A DNA stretch of 64,000 bases from Eubacterium oxidoreducens. GTDB lineage: Bacteria; Bacillota; Clostridia; Lachnospirales; Lachnospiraceae. Below the pieces are notes generated by a model. It saw only the letters and a program-made list of their open reading frames with translations, was not told where the DNA came from and ran no database searches. Shown in pieces: positions 18,229 through 27,601 of the stretch. The number at the start of each line of letters is the position of its first letter. Position 1 is the stretch's first letter. The stretch lies in NCBI RefSeq assembly GCF_900104415.1, contig NZ_FMXR01000014.1:40532-104531 (forward strand), given 5' to 3'. Both the position numbers and the translations under genes were made by a program.

Positions 18229-19590
18229 TTATAATTCCTGCGCTTTTGCTGCTTCTAACATAATCGCACATTCAATTCGTTTTTTTTGTAACTCGCACCC
18301 TACGTCATAGGCATCATGGATACTTCCATGAAAATTAAAGGAATTCGCTGCACAACCGCCGCTACAATAAAACTTTGCAAAACATTTTCTGCACTTTTCC
18401 TTCGAATATACGTTACAACTCTTAAACTCTGTCTGAAGATCTTTATTTTCAATTCCGGTAAATACCGTTCCCATCAAGAAATCTTCATTTCCCACGAATT
18501 GGTGACATGGATAGAGCTCTCCTGTTGGTGTAACTGCCAGATACTCTGTCCCAGATCCGCATCCTGACAAGCGTTTTGCCACACACGGGCCACCTTCTAA
18601 ATCTATCATAAAATGGAAAAAATTAAAAGTCTTTCCTAACTGATTTCTCTTTCGCATTTCTGCTGCCAGACGATCATACTCATCAAATAATTTCGGAAGA
18701 TCTTCCTGCGTAATTGCATAATCATCCTCCGGCTGCGCTACTACCGGCTCTACCGAGATCTGCTCAAACCCAAGATCTGCCAAATGAAGCACATCCTTAG
18801 CAAAGTCTAAGTTGTGATGGGTAAATGTCCCACGCACATAATAATTTTCCTGATTTCTGCTCTTGGCAAATTCTTTGAATTTAGGAACGATAATATCATA
18901 ACTGCCGGCGCCTTTTGGGAACGGTCGCATGCGGTCATTGACTTCCTTACGCCCATCAATACTCATAACCACATTGCTCATTTCCCGATTGGCAAATTCC
19001 ATGACATCCTCGTTTACCAGCGTACCATTTGTGGTAAGTGTAAAACGAAAATTCTTACCATGTAATTTCTCTTGCTCTCTTCCATAAGCAACCAGCCTTT
19101 TTACCACATCAAAATTCATCAGTGGTTCTCCGCCAAAGAAATCCACTTCCAGATTCCTTCTGCTACCCGAATTGGCAATCAAAAAATCAAGTGCCGCTTT
19201 GCCAACTTCATAGCTCATAAGTTCTCTTTTTTGACCATGATATTCCCCTTCTTCTGCAAAGCAATACTTGCAGGACAAGTTACAATCATGAGCAATATGA
19301 AGACATAATGCTTTTACAACTGTCGGTCTTTTGGAAAAGTCAAAAATATAATCTTCATATTCGTCTTTGGTAAAGAGCATTTCCTGATCAATCAGTTCTT
19401 GAATCTCTTCAAGTGCTTCTTTTAACTCTTCTTCGTCATAATGCTCGGATAATTTTTGTATTATTTGCTCCGTAGAATTTTCTTCATAAATCTCAAGCAC
19501 ATCATATACAACATCATCCACCACATGAATTGCACCACTGTTCACGTCTAGAACAATGTTAAAACCATTGTTTTTAAATTGATGTATCAT
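18229..19590 (-). CDS. scfB: SCIFF peptide maturase, radical SAM thioether enzyme
   Basis: A 453-residue radical-SAM enzyme with the cluster motif HDCNLSCKYCF (CX3CX2C) near residue 103 and a SPASM-type C-terminus rich in cysteines (CGSGTEYLAVTPTGELYPC, EKCRKCFAKFYCSGGCAANS). The N-terminal 90 residues (NIVLDVNSGAIHVVDDVVYD) form the peptide-recognition domain seen in CteB-type enzymes. It forms sulfur-to-alpha-carbon thioether links in the SCIFF precursor, whose gene lies just upstream at 19752-19895. The length and neighbour are as expected for Clostridia. The biological role of the mature peptide is not established. Confidence 0.93.
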   Translation of the reverse strand: MIHQFKNNGFNIVLDVNSGAIHVVDDVVYDVLEIYEENSTEQIIQKLSEHYDEEELKEALEEIQELIDQEMLFTKDEYEDYIFDFSKRPTVVKALCLHIAHDCNLSCKYCFAEEGEYHGQKRELMSYEVGKAALDFLIANSGSRRNLEVDFFGGEPLMNFDVVKRLVAYGREQEKLHGKNFRFTLTTNGTLVNEDVMEFANREMSNVVMSIDGRKEVNDRMRPFPKGAGSYDIIVPKFKEFAKSRNQENYYVRGTFTHHNLDFAKDVLHLADLGFEQISVEPVVAQPEDDYAITQEDLPKLFDEYDRLAAEMRKRNQLGKTFNFFHFMIDLEGGPCVAKRLSGCGSGTEYLAVTPTGELYPCHQFVGNEDFLMGTVFTGIENKDLQTEFKSCNVYSKEKCRKCFAKFYCSGGCAANSFNFHGSIHDAYDVGCELQKKRIECAIMLEAAKAQEL

Positions 19591-19629
19591 CTCTTAAAAT
19601 TACCTTTCTGAAAAAGCGGGTCTTATACA

Positions 19630-19680
19630 CATCCTCGCGGAACTTTTACCACCGCCTAAGCGTATACCCCGACTGCGTTA
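19630..19680. repeat. Degenerate fragment of the three-hairpin element
   Basis: The stretch begins ATCCTCGCGGAAC and ends CCCCGACTGCGTTAA, resembling the last third of the dispersed element but with many changes, so the final hairpin pairs poorly. It lies between the SCIFF precursor and maturase genes. Confidence 0.5.
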
Positions 19681-19692
19681 AATAACGCAATA

Positions 19693-19720
19693 ACAGACCG
19701 TATGAAACCATACGGCCTGT
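19693..19720 (-). terminator. Hairpin between SCIFF precursor and maturase genes
   Basis: A 12-bp stem (ACAGACCGTATG with CATACGGCCTGT, including one mismatch or wobble) around a 4-base loop. No T run follows on either strand, so it may be a weak terminator or an RNA-processing stem that sets peptide and enzyme at different levels. Confidence 0.55.
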
Positions 19721-19751
19721 CTTAACATTCTTTTTTGTTTCTTCAAAATCC

Positions 19752-19895
19752 TTACTTGCTATGCTCGCAGCTTTGATTTCCTACTGTACAAGAAGTCTTG
19801 CAAGCTGACTGACAAGAAGTCTGGCACTCGCCACATCCGCCTTTTTTAACTGTATTTTGTAATCTCTTTGTATTTAATGTCTTTACATGTTTCAT
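19752..19895 (-). CDS. scfA: SCIFF ribosomal peptide precursor (six cysteines)
   Basis: A 47-residue precursor starting MKHVKTLNTKRLQNTVKKGG, followed by six cysteines at positions 21, 24, 28, 32, 36 and 43 in the pattern CGECQTSCQSACKTSC. This is the six-cysteines-in-forty-five-residues family (SCIFF), almost universal in Clostridia. AAAGGAG lies about 10 bases before the ATG. The radical-SAM maturase follows immediately, so the pair forms a complete ranthipeptide-type system. The gene is short and easily missed by length cut-offs. Confidence 0.96.
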   Translation of the reverse strand: MKHVKTLNTKRLQNTVKKGGCGECQTSCQSACKTSCTVGNQSCEHSK

Positions 19896-20063
19896 AAAGC
19901 ACACTCTCCTTTATACTAAGCATTTAATTTTGTCTAGTATAACATACCGCCTTTTGAATGACAAGGCATAACACTTCAATTCCTTCTTTCCTAACTTGTC
20001 ATTCTTTCACACATACTATATAATGAGAAAAAATTTTATCATTTTAAGGAAGGTGGAATTTCT

Positions 20064-21344
20064 TTGGACCCCTATGACGCGATCCGACTAATTATAGTAA
20101 TTTTATTAATTTTTTTATCGGCTTTTTTCTCTTCTTCAGAGACCGCTTTTACAACAGCCAGTAACATAAGACTACGTACTTTGGCTGCAGACGGAAACCC
20201 AAAAGCCCAAAAGGCCTTAGATCTTTGCAACAATATTGAGCGACTATTAAGTGCAATCTTAATCGGAAATAATGTTGTAAATCTATCCGCTTCATCTTTA
20301 GCAACCACATTGGGAATCCATCTTTTTGGAAGTATTGGTGCAGGTATTGCAACCGGCGCGCTGACAATTATTGTTTTAATCTTTGGCGAAATTGCACCTA
20401 AGAATTATGCAACTCGCAATTCCGAGAAGATTGCTATGAAATACAGTGGTTTTTTTACTGCCTATTCCACAGTATTAAGACCGATTATCTTCATAATTAC
20501 AGCAATTGCCATGGGATTTTTAAAGCTGTTTCGTGCCGATACCGCTTCCATTGATGATGTCATGACAGAAGAAGAACTCAAAACGATTGTAGATGATTCT
20601 CATGAAAATGGAATGATTGAACCGGAAGAACGACAGATGATTTATAACGTGTTTGATTTTGATGATGCACAGGCAAAAGAAATCATGGTTCCCCGTCCTG
20701 ATATGGACTTTGTAAAACTCAATGATACATATGAAGAAGTCATTGAAATTTATCGAAAAAACATGCATACCCGTCTTCCAATTTACGAAGACTCCACCGA
20801 TAACGTAATCGGCATCCTAAATATAAAAGATCTACTGTTAATCGAAGACACCAATCACTTTTCCATTCGTGATTACATTCGTGAAGCATTCTTTACGTTC
20901 GAGCATCAGACCCTTGATGACCTATTTGCACAAATGCGAAAAGAATCTGCTTATATTGCAATTGTTTTGGATGAATATGGCGCAACAGCCGGAATGATTA
21001 CACTTGAAGATCTTCTTGAAGAAATTGTCGGAGAAATCCGAGACGAATACGACGGAGATGAAAAGGATGATTTAGAACAAATCGGTGAAGGCGAATATCT
21101 CATTCAAGGAGTTATGAATCTTGAAGATTTAGGCAAGGAAATCGGCATTCCGCTTTCGAGCGAAGACTATGATTCTATCGGCGGATATCTGTTAGAAAAA
21201 CTCGATCATCTGCCAAATGAGAAAGACAGTCTAATTACAGATGATGGGTTATTCTTCCGTATCGAAAAAATGGATAAGAACCGTATCGATACTATATATA
21301 TGAAATTACCCAAACCACCTGTAACCGACAAAAAAAGTAACTAA
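20064..21344 (+). CDS. CNNM/CBS-domain membrane protein (HlyC/CorC type)
   Basis: A 426-residue protein. Residues 1-180 form the CNNM (DUF21) membrane domain with AFFSSSETAFTTAS and FGEIAPKNYATRNSEKIA. Two CBS domains follow (IMVPRPDMDFVKLNDTYEE; YIAIVLDEYGATAGMITLED), then the small CorC-type transporter-associated domain (YLIQGVMNLEDLGKEIGI). The family includes magnesium or cobalt efflux proteins and was once called hemolysin C. The start is a TTG at 20064 with AAGGAAGGTGG before it. It is convergent with glyA and shares a bidirectional terminator with it. Confidence 0.9.
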   Translation: MDPYDAIRLIIVILLIFLSAFFSSSETAFTTASNIRLRTLAADGNPKAQKALDLCNNIERLLSAILIGNNVVNLSASSLATTLGIHLFGSIGAGIATGALTIIVLIFGEIAPKNYATRNSEKIAMKYSGFFTAYSTVLRPIIFIITAIAMGFLKLFRADTASIDDVMTEEELKTIVDDSHENGMIEPEERQMIYNVFDFDDAQAKEIMVPRPDMDFVKLNDTYEEVIEIYRKNMHTRLPIYEDSTDNVIGILNIKDLLLIEDTNHFSIRDYIREAFFTFEHQTLDDLFAQMRKESAYIAIVLDEYGATAGMITLEDLLEEIVGEIRDEYDGDEKDDLEQIGEGEYLIQGVMNLEDLGKEIGIPLSSEDYDSIGGYLLEKLDHLPNEKDSLITDDGLFFRIEKMDKNRIDTIYMKLPKPPVTDKKSN

Positions 21345-21346
21345 AC

Positions 21347-21378
21347 AAAAGAATGTCACCTCGGCGACATTCTTTTTT
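21347..21378. terminator. Bidirectional terminator between CNNM gene and glyA
   Basis: AAAAGAATGTC pairs with GACATTCTTTT, with A and T runs on both sides, between two convergent genes; it can stop transcription from both directions. Confidence 0.88.
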
Positions 21379-21386
21379 AGTGCTTT

Positions 21387-22619
21387 TTATTTTGTAAGTG
21401 TAAATTCTTTGGTCAATTCCTCCACAATCTTTCTTGCCTTTGGAATTGCTTCTTGTCTTTCCTTTACAATCATCGCAATTGCCTGTGCAATGCGATCCAT
21501 CTGTGGCTCTTTCAAGCCTCTCGTAGTTGCTGCAGGTGTTCCAAGACGAACACCACTTGTAACAAACGGCGACTTTGGATCATTTGGAACCGTGTTCTTA
21601 TTCGCCGTAATATGTGCTTCATCAAGCATCTTCTCAAGTTCTTTTCCTGTCATCTCATCTTTTCTAAGATCCACAAGCATCAGATGGTTATCCGTTCCAC
21701 CGCTGACGATATCAACGCCGCGGCTCATTAGTCCTTTTGCCAATGCCTGTGCATTATTGATGACCTGCTGCTGATATTCTTTAAATGCCGGATCTAATGC
21801 TTCCTTAAAACATACTGCTTTACCGGCAATCACATGCATCAGTGGACCGCCTTGAATTCCCGGGAATACTGCCTTGTTGAAATTATATTTCTTAGCAACC
21901 TCTTCACTTGAAAGAATCATCCCACCTCTTGGTCCTCGAAGCGTCTTATGCGTTGTTGTTGTAACAACATCTGCATATGGAATTGGACTTGGATGTAGTC
22001 CGGCAGCTACAAGACCGGCAATATGCGCCATATCAACAAACAAAACAGCCCCTACTTCATCTGCAATTTCTCTAAATTTCTTAAAATCAATGATTCTTGC
22101 ATATGCACTGGCACCTGCAATTATCATCTTAGGCTTACATTCTTTGGCAATTTTAAGTACTTCATCATAATCAATGAATCCTTCATCATTAACCCCATAA
22201 GGCACAATATTAAAATATGAACCGGAAAAATTCACCGGACTTCCATGTGTCAAATGTCCACCATGATCCAGATTCATTCCCATCACAGTATCATTCGGCT
22301 GTAGGATTGCAAACTGCACTGCCATATTAGCCTGTGCGCCCGAATGCGGCTGAACATTTACATATTCACAGCCAAACAGTTTCTTCGCCCGCTCAATAGC
22401 AAGTGTCTCAACAACATCAACACATTCACAGCCTCCGTAATATCTCTTACCGGAATATCCTTCCGCATATTTATTCGTCAGCACACTTCCCATTGCTTCC
22501 ATCACTGCGCTACTCACCCAGTTCTCCGATGCAATCAACTCAATGTGACTACTTTGACGGTCATATTCCGCCTGAATAGCATTCGCTATTTCCATATCCG
22601 TACTTTTTAAATCACCCAT
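21387..22619 (-). CDS. glyA: Serine hydroxymethyltransferase
   Basis: A 410-residue PLP enzyme interconverting serine and glycine while charging tetrahydrofolate with a one-carbon unit. Recognisable segments are [51 protein letters not shown], and the PLP lysine in [16 protein letters not shown]. The ATG at 22619 ([12 protein letters not shown]) follows AAAGGGG and gives the usual length; the long in-frame extension upstream has no site and no homologous character. It is convergent with the CNNM gene. Confidence 0.96.
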   Translation of the reverse strand: MGDLKSTDMEIANAIQAEYDRQSSHIELIASENWVSSAVMEAMGSVLTNKYAEGYSGKRYYGGCECVDVVETLAIERAKKLFGCEYVNVQPHSGAQANMAVQFAILQPNDTVMGMNLDHGGHLTHGSPVNFSGSYFNIVPYGVNDEGFIDYDEVLKIAKECKPKMIIAGASAYARIIDFKKFREIADEVGAVLFVDMAHIAGLVAAGLHPSPIPYADVVTTTTHKTLRGPRGGMILSSEEVAKKYNFNKAVFPGIQGGPLMHVIAGKAVCFKEALDPAFKEYQQQVINNAQALAKGLMSRGVDIVSGGTDNHLMLVDLRKDEMTGKELEKMLDEAHITANKNTVPNDPKSPFVTSGVRLGTPAATTRGLKEPQMDRIAQAIAMIVKERQEAIPKARKIVEELTKEFTLTK

Positions 22620-22802
22620 GATGACCCCTTTCTTTTCTTTTCCCATATTATCGTTAAAATGAATACGCATCACGCATTCACAATTATAGCGAAATCTCCT
22701 TTTTATTTCAAGCAGATACCATTCCCTCACTACCGTATGTGCAAGGGTAATAAGAGGAAGAAAAATTTTTTCTATTCTCATTCATTCTTAATAAATTCTT
22801 TA

Positions 22803-22831
22803 TTGACAACGAGATATAAAATTTCTATAAT
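22803..22831 (+). promoter_or_regulatory. Consensus sigma-70-type promoter upstream of the LTA-synthase-like gene
   Basis: TTGACA (22803-22808), a 17-base spacer and TATAAT (22826-22831) form a perfect consensus promoter on the plus strand. Transcription from it would give a leader of about 200 bases before the TTG start at 23038. The leader contains an imperfect hairpin around 22943-22969 (GCCTGAACGC with GCGTCAAGGC). Apart from this promoter and the glyA upstream region, the 418-base gap shows no gene. Confidence 0.7.
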
Positions 22832-23037
22832 CCGAAAAGAGATTGGAGTAAAAAATAATTTACAATATTCACATTTTATTCACATCTTATGGTTAGAATA
22901 TTTTTATTTATACAATGTATTCGCATAGGAAATAAGTTAACTGCCTGAACGCCGCTTCTGCGTCAAGGCTCTTAGAGCAAGTTCTAAATACGCTCTGTGA
23001 ATCAGGGTATCTTTAATAAAAGGAGGGCAAGCTTTGC

Positions 23038-25236
23038 TTGTTTAATTATATGGGAAAGATTATTAAATTATTAAAAAAAATCCTTACAGGAATTCTAATT
23101 ATTCCTTCCACCCTTTATATGGTTTTTGAATTTTTTTCAAAACATGTAAGAGCATTTCGCAGCAAAATGAATGCCCTAGACAATCGGCTTCGTAACAAGA
23201 TTGAGAGTAATCCTCGTGTCATCAAGGCTGTTAGATTCATGAACAAATACTCCTTGATTATGCATTTTATTTTGGCTTCACTGACGGTCTATGCAATTGA
23301 AAGTATTTCCAGACATTCCATGATTGATGCCTTAGGATTCGTTACGGATACACCGGTTCGTTTCTTATATAATGTCATGATTGTTTTTGTATGTCTTCTT
23401 CTTGCATACCCGTTTCGCTGCCGCATGTTTATCCGAACCTTTGTCACGGTAGCCTGGCTGATTCTCGGTTCTATCAACGGAATTATTCTTGCGAACCGTG
23501 TTACGCCGTTTAACTTTACCGATTTTAAGATGATTAGCGATTTATTTGCTATGACCAATAACTACATTTCAATCCCGCAGATTATTGCCATCTGCGCCTT
23601 TATTGTGTTCTTGGTTGTATATATGATTATGTTCGCAATTAAAAGTCCTAAGTTCAAAGCTCGTCCAAGACGCGGCATTGCCATCTGTGGACTGCTTGTC
23701 AGCTTAGTATGTGTACCTTCTGTTACGAATGCTGCTGTTGCTACAGATGTTCTTGCGGATTACTTTGGTAATCTCGCACAAGGATACAAAGACTACGGTT
23801 TTATTTACAGCTTCTCAGCAAGTGTAATTGATCGTGGAATGAATCAGCCTAGTGATTATAGCGAAGAAGCAATCGAGTCTATTACGGAGCAGGTAGAAGA
23901 ACAGACTTCCACAAGTGATCAACCAAATATCATCTTTGTACAGCTTGAAAGTTTTATTGACCCATATACGGTGAAGTTCTTAAATTACTCAGAAGATCCT
24001 ACACCGAATTTCCATAAATTGATGGAGAATTACACATCCGGCTATCTTCAGGTTCCTGTTGTAGGTGCCGGAACAGCCAATACCGAATTCGAAGTCATGA
24101 CCGGTATGAGTATTGAATACTTTGGACTTGGCGAATATCCATATAAGACAGTATTAAAATCACAGGTCTGCGAAAGTATTGCCTCTGATTTATCAGCAAT
24201 TGGATACAGCACACATGCCGTTCATAACAATGGCGGTAATTTCTATGGTCGTGCCAATGTATTTTCTAATCTTGGTTATGATACCTATACTTGTAAAGAA
24301 GTTATGGATATCCGTACTTATAACGAACTTGGAACCTGGGCAACCGATGATATCCTGACCGGTGAAATCGAAAAATGCCTTGACTCAAGTGAAGATCAAG
24401 CCGATTACGTCTACACAATTACGGTTCAGTCTCACGGAAGCTATCCTTCTTATCAGGTATTTGAAGACCCTGAAATCGAAGTCACCGGAGCTGAGACAGA
24501 AGAAGAAAATTATCAATGGGAATACTTCATCAATGAAATCCACGAAGTTGATACCTTTATCGGCGAATTAGTAGAGATGCTATCCGAACGAGATGAAGAC
24601 ACGATGTTGGTATTATATGGCGATCATCTTCCAACTATGGGACTGACAGAAGACGATATGACCACCGGTTCTTTATATGATACCCAGTATGTAACCTGGA
24701 ACAATTTTGGTCTTGAACAACAAGATAAAGATGTTACAACCTATCAGCTGACTTCTTATATTACGGATTTATTAGATATTCATGAAGGAACCATCTTTAC
24801 TTACGAACAGGAAAATAATGTTTATGATTCGTCTGATGAGGATTATAAAGAATACAAAAACAACTTAGAGCTATTACAATATGATATTTTATATGGCAAT
24901 AATTATGTATATGACGGCTCAGAAAATGCCCCTGTTGCCAGCGATATTGTAATCGGCATTGATGACGTAGAACTCAACAATGTCTACTATGACGAAGAAA
25001 GCCAAACACTTCGTGTCTATGGTAGCAACTTCACACAATGGAGTAAGATTTATCTCAATGATGAGAAACTTTCCACCACGTATGTATCAAATAAATACCT
25101 CTACGCAACGGATGTCTCAATCGATGATGTTGCCTCCATTGTTGTCAATCAGGTTGGTTCTAAAGAAACAATCTTTAGAAGCTCGAATGAATTGATTTAC
25201 ACACCTTCTGAATCAGAAGAATCTGTAAGTGAATAA
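23038..25236 (+). CDS. LTA-synthase-family sulfatase-fold membrane enzyme
   Basis: A 732-residue protein. Five membrane helices occupy residues 15-240, and an extracellular sulfatase-fold domain spans about 290-560 (PNIIFVQLESFIDPYTVKF, GAGTANTEFEVMTGMS with the threonine nucleophile, and VLYGDHLPTMGL with metal-binding histidine). Family members transfer glycerol-phosphate to build lipoteichoic acid or related polymers outside the cell. The C-terminal 85 residues (DIVIGIDDVELNNVYYDEE, LRVYGSNFTQWSKIYLN) look like an added IPT/TIG-type immunoglobulin domain. The TTG start at 23038 lies 10 bases after AGGAGGG; an ATG at 23050 is the alternative. Confidence 0.87.
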   Translation: MFNYMGKIIKLLKKILTGILIIPSTLYMVFEFFSKHVRAFRSKMNALDNRLRNKIESNPRVIKAVRFMNKYSLIMHFILASLTVYAIESISRHSMIDALGFVTDTPVRFLYNVMIVFVCLLLAYPFRCRMFIRTFVTVAWLILGSINGIILANRVTPFNFTDFKMISDLFAMTNNYISIPQIIAICAFIVFLVVYMIMFAIKSPKFKARPRRGIAICGLLVSLVCVPSVTNAAVATDVLADYFGNLAQGYKDYGFIYSFSASVIDRGMNQPSDYSEEAIESITEQVEEQTSTSDQPNIIFVQLESFIDPYTVKFLNYSEDPTPNFHKLMENYTSGYLQVPVVGAGTANTEFEVMTGMSIEYFGLGEYPYKTVLKSQVCESIASDLSAIGYSTHAVHNNGGNFYGRANVFSNLGYDTYTCKEVMDIRTYNELGTWATDDILTGEIEKCLDSSEDQADYVYTITVQSHGSYPSYQVFEDPEIEVTGAETEEENYQWEYFINEIHEVDTFIGELVEMLSERDEDTMLVLYGDHLPTMGLTEDDMTTGSLYDTQYVTWNNFGLEQQDKDVTTYQLTSYITDLLDIHEGTIFTYEQENNVYDSSDEDYKEYKNNLELLQYDILYGNNYVYDGSENAPVASDIVIGIDDVELNNVYYDEESQTLRVYGSNFTQWSKIYLNDEKLSTTYVSNKYLYATDVSIDDVASIVVNQVGSKETIFRSSNELIYTPSESEESVSE

Positions 25237-25287
25237 TAAAACAGGATGCGGTGCTTTTCCAAGCTGCCACATCCCATAACTCCAAAG

Positions 25288-25319
25288 AAAAACCTGCCGT
25301 GCTTTAGCGGCAGGTTTTT
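25288..25319 (+). terminator. Intrinsic terminator of the LTA-synthase-like gene
   Basis: A 12-bp perfect stem (AAAAACCTGCCG with CGGCAGGTTTTT) with an 8-base loop; repeat copy B begins at the next base. Confidence 0.93.
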
Positions 25320-25449
25320 GTCAAGACTCGCACGCGAGTCTTGCGCGCCGGATTCGGGTCTGCTTCAGCAGACAAATTCCTGTCCGAATCCGTGTGCATC
25401 CTCGCGGAGCGTTTAACTCAGTCGGAGCTTGTTCTCCGACTGAGTTAAA
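25320..25449. repeat. Three-hairpin dispersed element, copy B
   Basis: Near-identical to the other copies, with GCACGCGAG in place of GCTCGCGAG in the first stem, so that stem is a slightly different palindrome. It sits directly after a terminator and 29 bases beyond the stop of the minus-strand carD gene, between convergent genes. The final arms read TTTAACTCAGTCGGAG and CTCCGACTGAGTTAAA. Confidence 0.9.
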
Positions 25450-25478
25450 GACTCGCTCTGTCTTTGTTACTTATACAA

Positions 25479-25991
25479 TTATGCCTGTACCTTATGCTCT
25501 AACAATTCGACAAGTTTTCGATGCGCACTCTTAACATCTTCATGACGAAGATATGCCATCTCACTACAAAGAATCTTAACTGATTTTTTTAGAAAACTCT
25601 CATCACTACTGGTAATCTTCTTTCCAATATGCTCTCTTGTCACCTTGTGCTCATACAGTGTTTTTATCAAACGAAGTACTTTACCGGCATCTGCCGACTT
25701 TAATATTTCTCTATACTCTTCATCCTTTTTCCTTGCATCTCGCACCTTGATGGATTCAAGGTTATCTACACTCAACAGCAGTGTCTCCATCTCTTCAAGA
25801 TTCATCACAGATCTTGAATGCACCTTTTTAGAATCAACAGGTGTTGTAATTGACACCTCGTTTTCTCCAAATGGAACGAGCGTGTAGTATAAAGCTCCAT
25901 CCTGTTCTTTTGAAAATGTACTTTCTCCAATGTTATTCACAATGCATGCCCCTTGTGCTCCATATACAATACATTCGCCTACATGATACAT
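25479..25991 (-). CDS. CarD-family transcription regulator
   Basis: A 170-residue CarD/CdnL-type protein. The N-terminal RNA-polymerase-interacting domain begins MYHVGECIVYGAQGACIVNN and continues YYTLVPFGENEVSITTPVD; the C-terminal half is helical (KVLRLIKTLYEHKVTREHI). CarD proteins bind the polymerase beta subunit and tune promoter opening, often of rRNA genes. The start at 25991 has GAGGCGAAGAGG upstream. Repeat copy B follows the gene. Confidence 0.88.
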   Translation of the reverse strand: MYHVGECIVYGAQGACIVNNIGESTFSKEQDGALYYTLVPFGENEVSITTPVDSKKVHSRSVMNLEEMETLLLSVDNLESIKVRDARKKDEEYREILKSADAGKVLRLIKTLYEHKVTREHIGKKITSSDESFLKKSVKILCSEMAYLRHEDVKSAHRKLVELLEHKVQA

Positions 25992-26213
25992 CTTCCCTCT
26001 TCGCCTCTTTTCTCTTAAAATCTACTGATTATGTCGCCCCAAACAAGCATCTAGTTCTTTTATCCTAATTATTGTAAATCATCACGTCGCCCAGTTAGTA
26101 TTATAACACGTTTTTTATTATTTCATAAGTAAAATTTTACTTTACAAACGCCCTTTCTTCACTCATAATATAGAAGATTATAACTATTTGACAAAAAAGA
26201 GAGGTATTATTCT

Positions 26214-26951
26214 ATGAGCGATATTATAGCTAAAGTTAACGGAACTACCATCACAAGTGATGATGTAGACAAATTTATTGCATCTTTATCCCAGCAGCAG
26301 CGTATCTATGCAGCTGATCCAAATTTTCGTACACATTGCAGCCAGCAATTAGTAGAACGCGAATTATTCTACAATCTTGGAATCGAAGATGGTGTTGAAG
26401 ATACACCAGACTACAAAGAAACCATGGAAGCTTTCCGCAAGAATCTGATTGGTCGTATTGCAATCACCAATCTATTCAAAGACATTGAATCTTCTGAAGC
26501 TGAGATGAAAGAATATTATGAAAAACACAAAGACGACTTCAAGAAAGGAGCCGTTGCCAGTGCACGTCATATTCTTGTTGATGAGGAAGCTAAGTGTAAG
26601 GAAATCAAGGATGAGATTGCCAAAGGAGATATCACTTTTGCGGATGCCGCTAAGAAATATTCCAGCTGTCCATCCAAAGAAAACGGCGGTGATTTAGGTA
26701 CTTTTGAGCGTGGTCAGATGGTTCCTGAATTTGATGAAGTAACCTTTACCGGTAATTTGAACGAAGTTCTTGGACCTGTTAAAACACAATTTGGTTACCA
26801 CCTGATTTTTATTGAGAATCGCAAAGATGCCTCTGTTGCTACTTATGAAGAAGTGGAAGAACAGATTCGCCAGGCTATCGTTGAAGGAAAACAAAATTCT
26901 GTATACGAAGCTAAGGTTGCAGAATTAAAGGATAAGTTCTTAGAAGACTAA
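26214..26951 (+). CDS. Parvulin-type peptidyl-prolyl isomerase, cytoplasmic
   Basis: A 245-residue protein with an N-terminal SurA/PrsA-like helical part and a parvulin domain at about residues 115-205 (ASARHILVDEEAKCKEIKD, FADAAKKYSSCPSKENGGDL, GTFERGQMVPEFDEV, TQFGYHLIFIENR). It catalyses proline cis-trans isomerisation and assists folding. No signal peptide or lipobox is present, unlike PrsA, so it should act in the cytoplasm. AGAGAGG precedes the ATG. It ends in its own terminator. Confidence 0.9.
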   Translation: MSDIIAKVNGTTITSDDVDKFIASLSQQQRIYAADPNFRTHCSQQLVERELFYNLGIEDGVEDTPDYKETMEAFRKNLIGRIAITNLFKDIESSEAEMKEYYEKHKDDFKKGAVASARHILVDEEAKCKEIKDEIAKGDITFADAAKKYSSCPSKENGGDLGTFERGQMVPEFDEVTFTGNLNEVLGPVKTQFGYHLIFIENRKDASVATYEEVEEQIRQAIVEGKQNSVYEAKVAELKDKFLED

Positions 26952-26984
26952 TCGCATATACCTACGACAAAACAAATGAAAAAA

Positions 26985-27021
26985 ATACCGCTTTGGAAGT
27001 ATTTTCCAAGCGGCATTTTTT
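26985..27021 (+). terminator. Intrinsic terminator of the parvulin gene
   Basis: CCGCTT-TGGAA pairs with TTCC-AAGCGG around a short loop and is followed by TTTTTT, about 35 bases after the stop. Confidence 0.88.
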
Positions 27022-27036
27022 ATGTAATGATTTGAG

Positions 27037-27165
27037 GTCAAGACTCGCTCGCGAGTCTTGCGCGCCGGATTCGGATCTGCTTCAGCAGACAAATTCCTGT
27101 CCGAATCCGTGCGCATCCTCGCGGAGCGTTTAACTCAGTCGGAGCTTGTACTCCGACTGAGTTAA
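27037..27165. repeat. Three-hairpin dispersed element, copy C
   Basis: A near-full element between convergent genes. The stop codon of the minus-strand flavodoxin gene (27162-27164) is formed by the end of the last hairpin arm (GAGTTAA). One base in the second stem differs from the other copies (CGGATCTGC for CGGGTCTGC). Confidence 0.9.
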
Positions 27166-27593
27166 GCATATGCAAGCTGCTCGCCAAGTGCAACACATTC
27201 TGCTTTTGCAGCATCATCCGGAGCTTCCTGGCAGATGAGACCTTCACCATTTAATACCGATGCACCTGCACCGTTCATACGATCAACCCAGTCTCGCATC
27301 CATTCACCATCGCCCCAGCCATAAGAGCCAAATAAAGCAAGTGTCTTGCCTGCAGCAGCTGACTCAAACTCAGCTACCCATGGCTCCATCTCGCCTTCCT
27401 CTAACACTTCAACTCCCATTGATGGGCATCCAAGAGCAAGCTTTGTTGCGCCTTTTACCTGATCCACTGTGATATCCGATACATTTACAACTTCAGCTTC
27501 CTTTCCTGCCTTCTTAACGCCTTCTCCGATTGCGTTAGCCATTTCAAGAGTATTTCCTGTTCCTGTCCAATAAACTACATAAATCTTATCCAT
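27162..27593 (-). CDS. Flavodoxin
   Basis: A 143-residue flavodoxin. The FMN phosphate loop is VVYWTGTGNTLEMANA at the N-terminus, and the ring-binding loops are GCPSMGVEVLEE and FGSYGWGDGEWMRDW. It is a small one-electron carrier for low-potential metabolism in place of ferredoxin. AGGAGG lies 4 bases before the ATG. It follows the DUF3793 gene by 8 bases on the same strand, a pairing often seen in Clostridia. Its stop codon lies inside repeat copy C. Confidence 0.95.
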   Translation of the reverse strand: MDKIYVVYWTGTGNTLEMANAIGEGVKKAGKEAEVVNVSDITVDQVKGATKLALGCPSMGVEVLEEGEMEPWVAEFESAAAGKTLALFGSYGWGDGEWMRDWVDRMNGAGASVLNGEGLICQEAPDDAAKAECVALGEQLAYA

Positions 27594-27601
27594 GGTTCCT
27601 C

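Noticed and set aside
22620..22781. A 54-residue N-terminal extension of glyA
   Set aside because: The extension has no ribosome site and exceeds the normal family length; the ATG at 22619 follows AAAGGGG.
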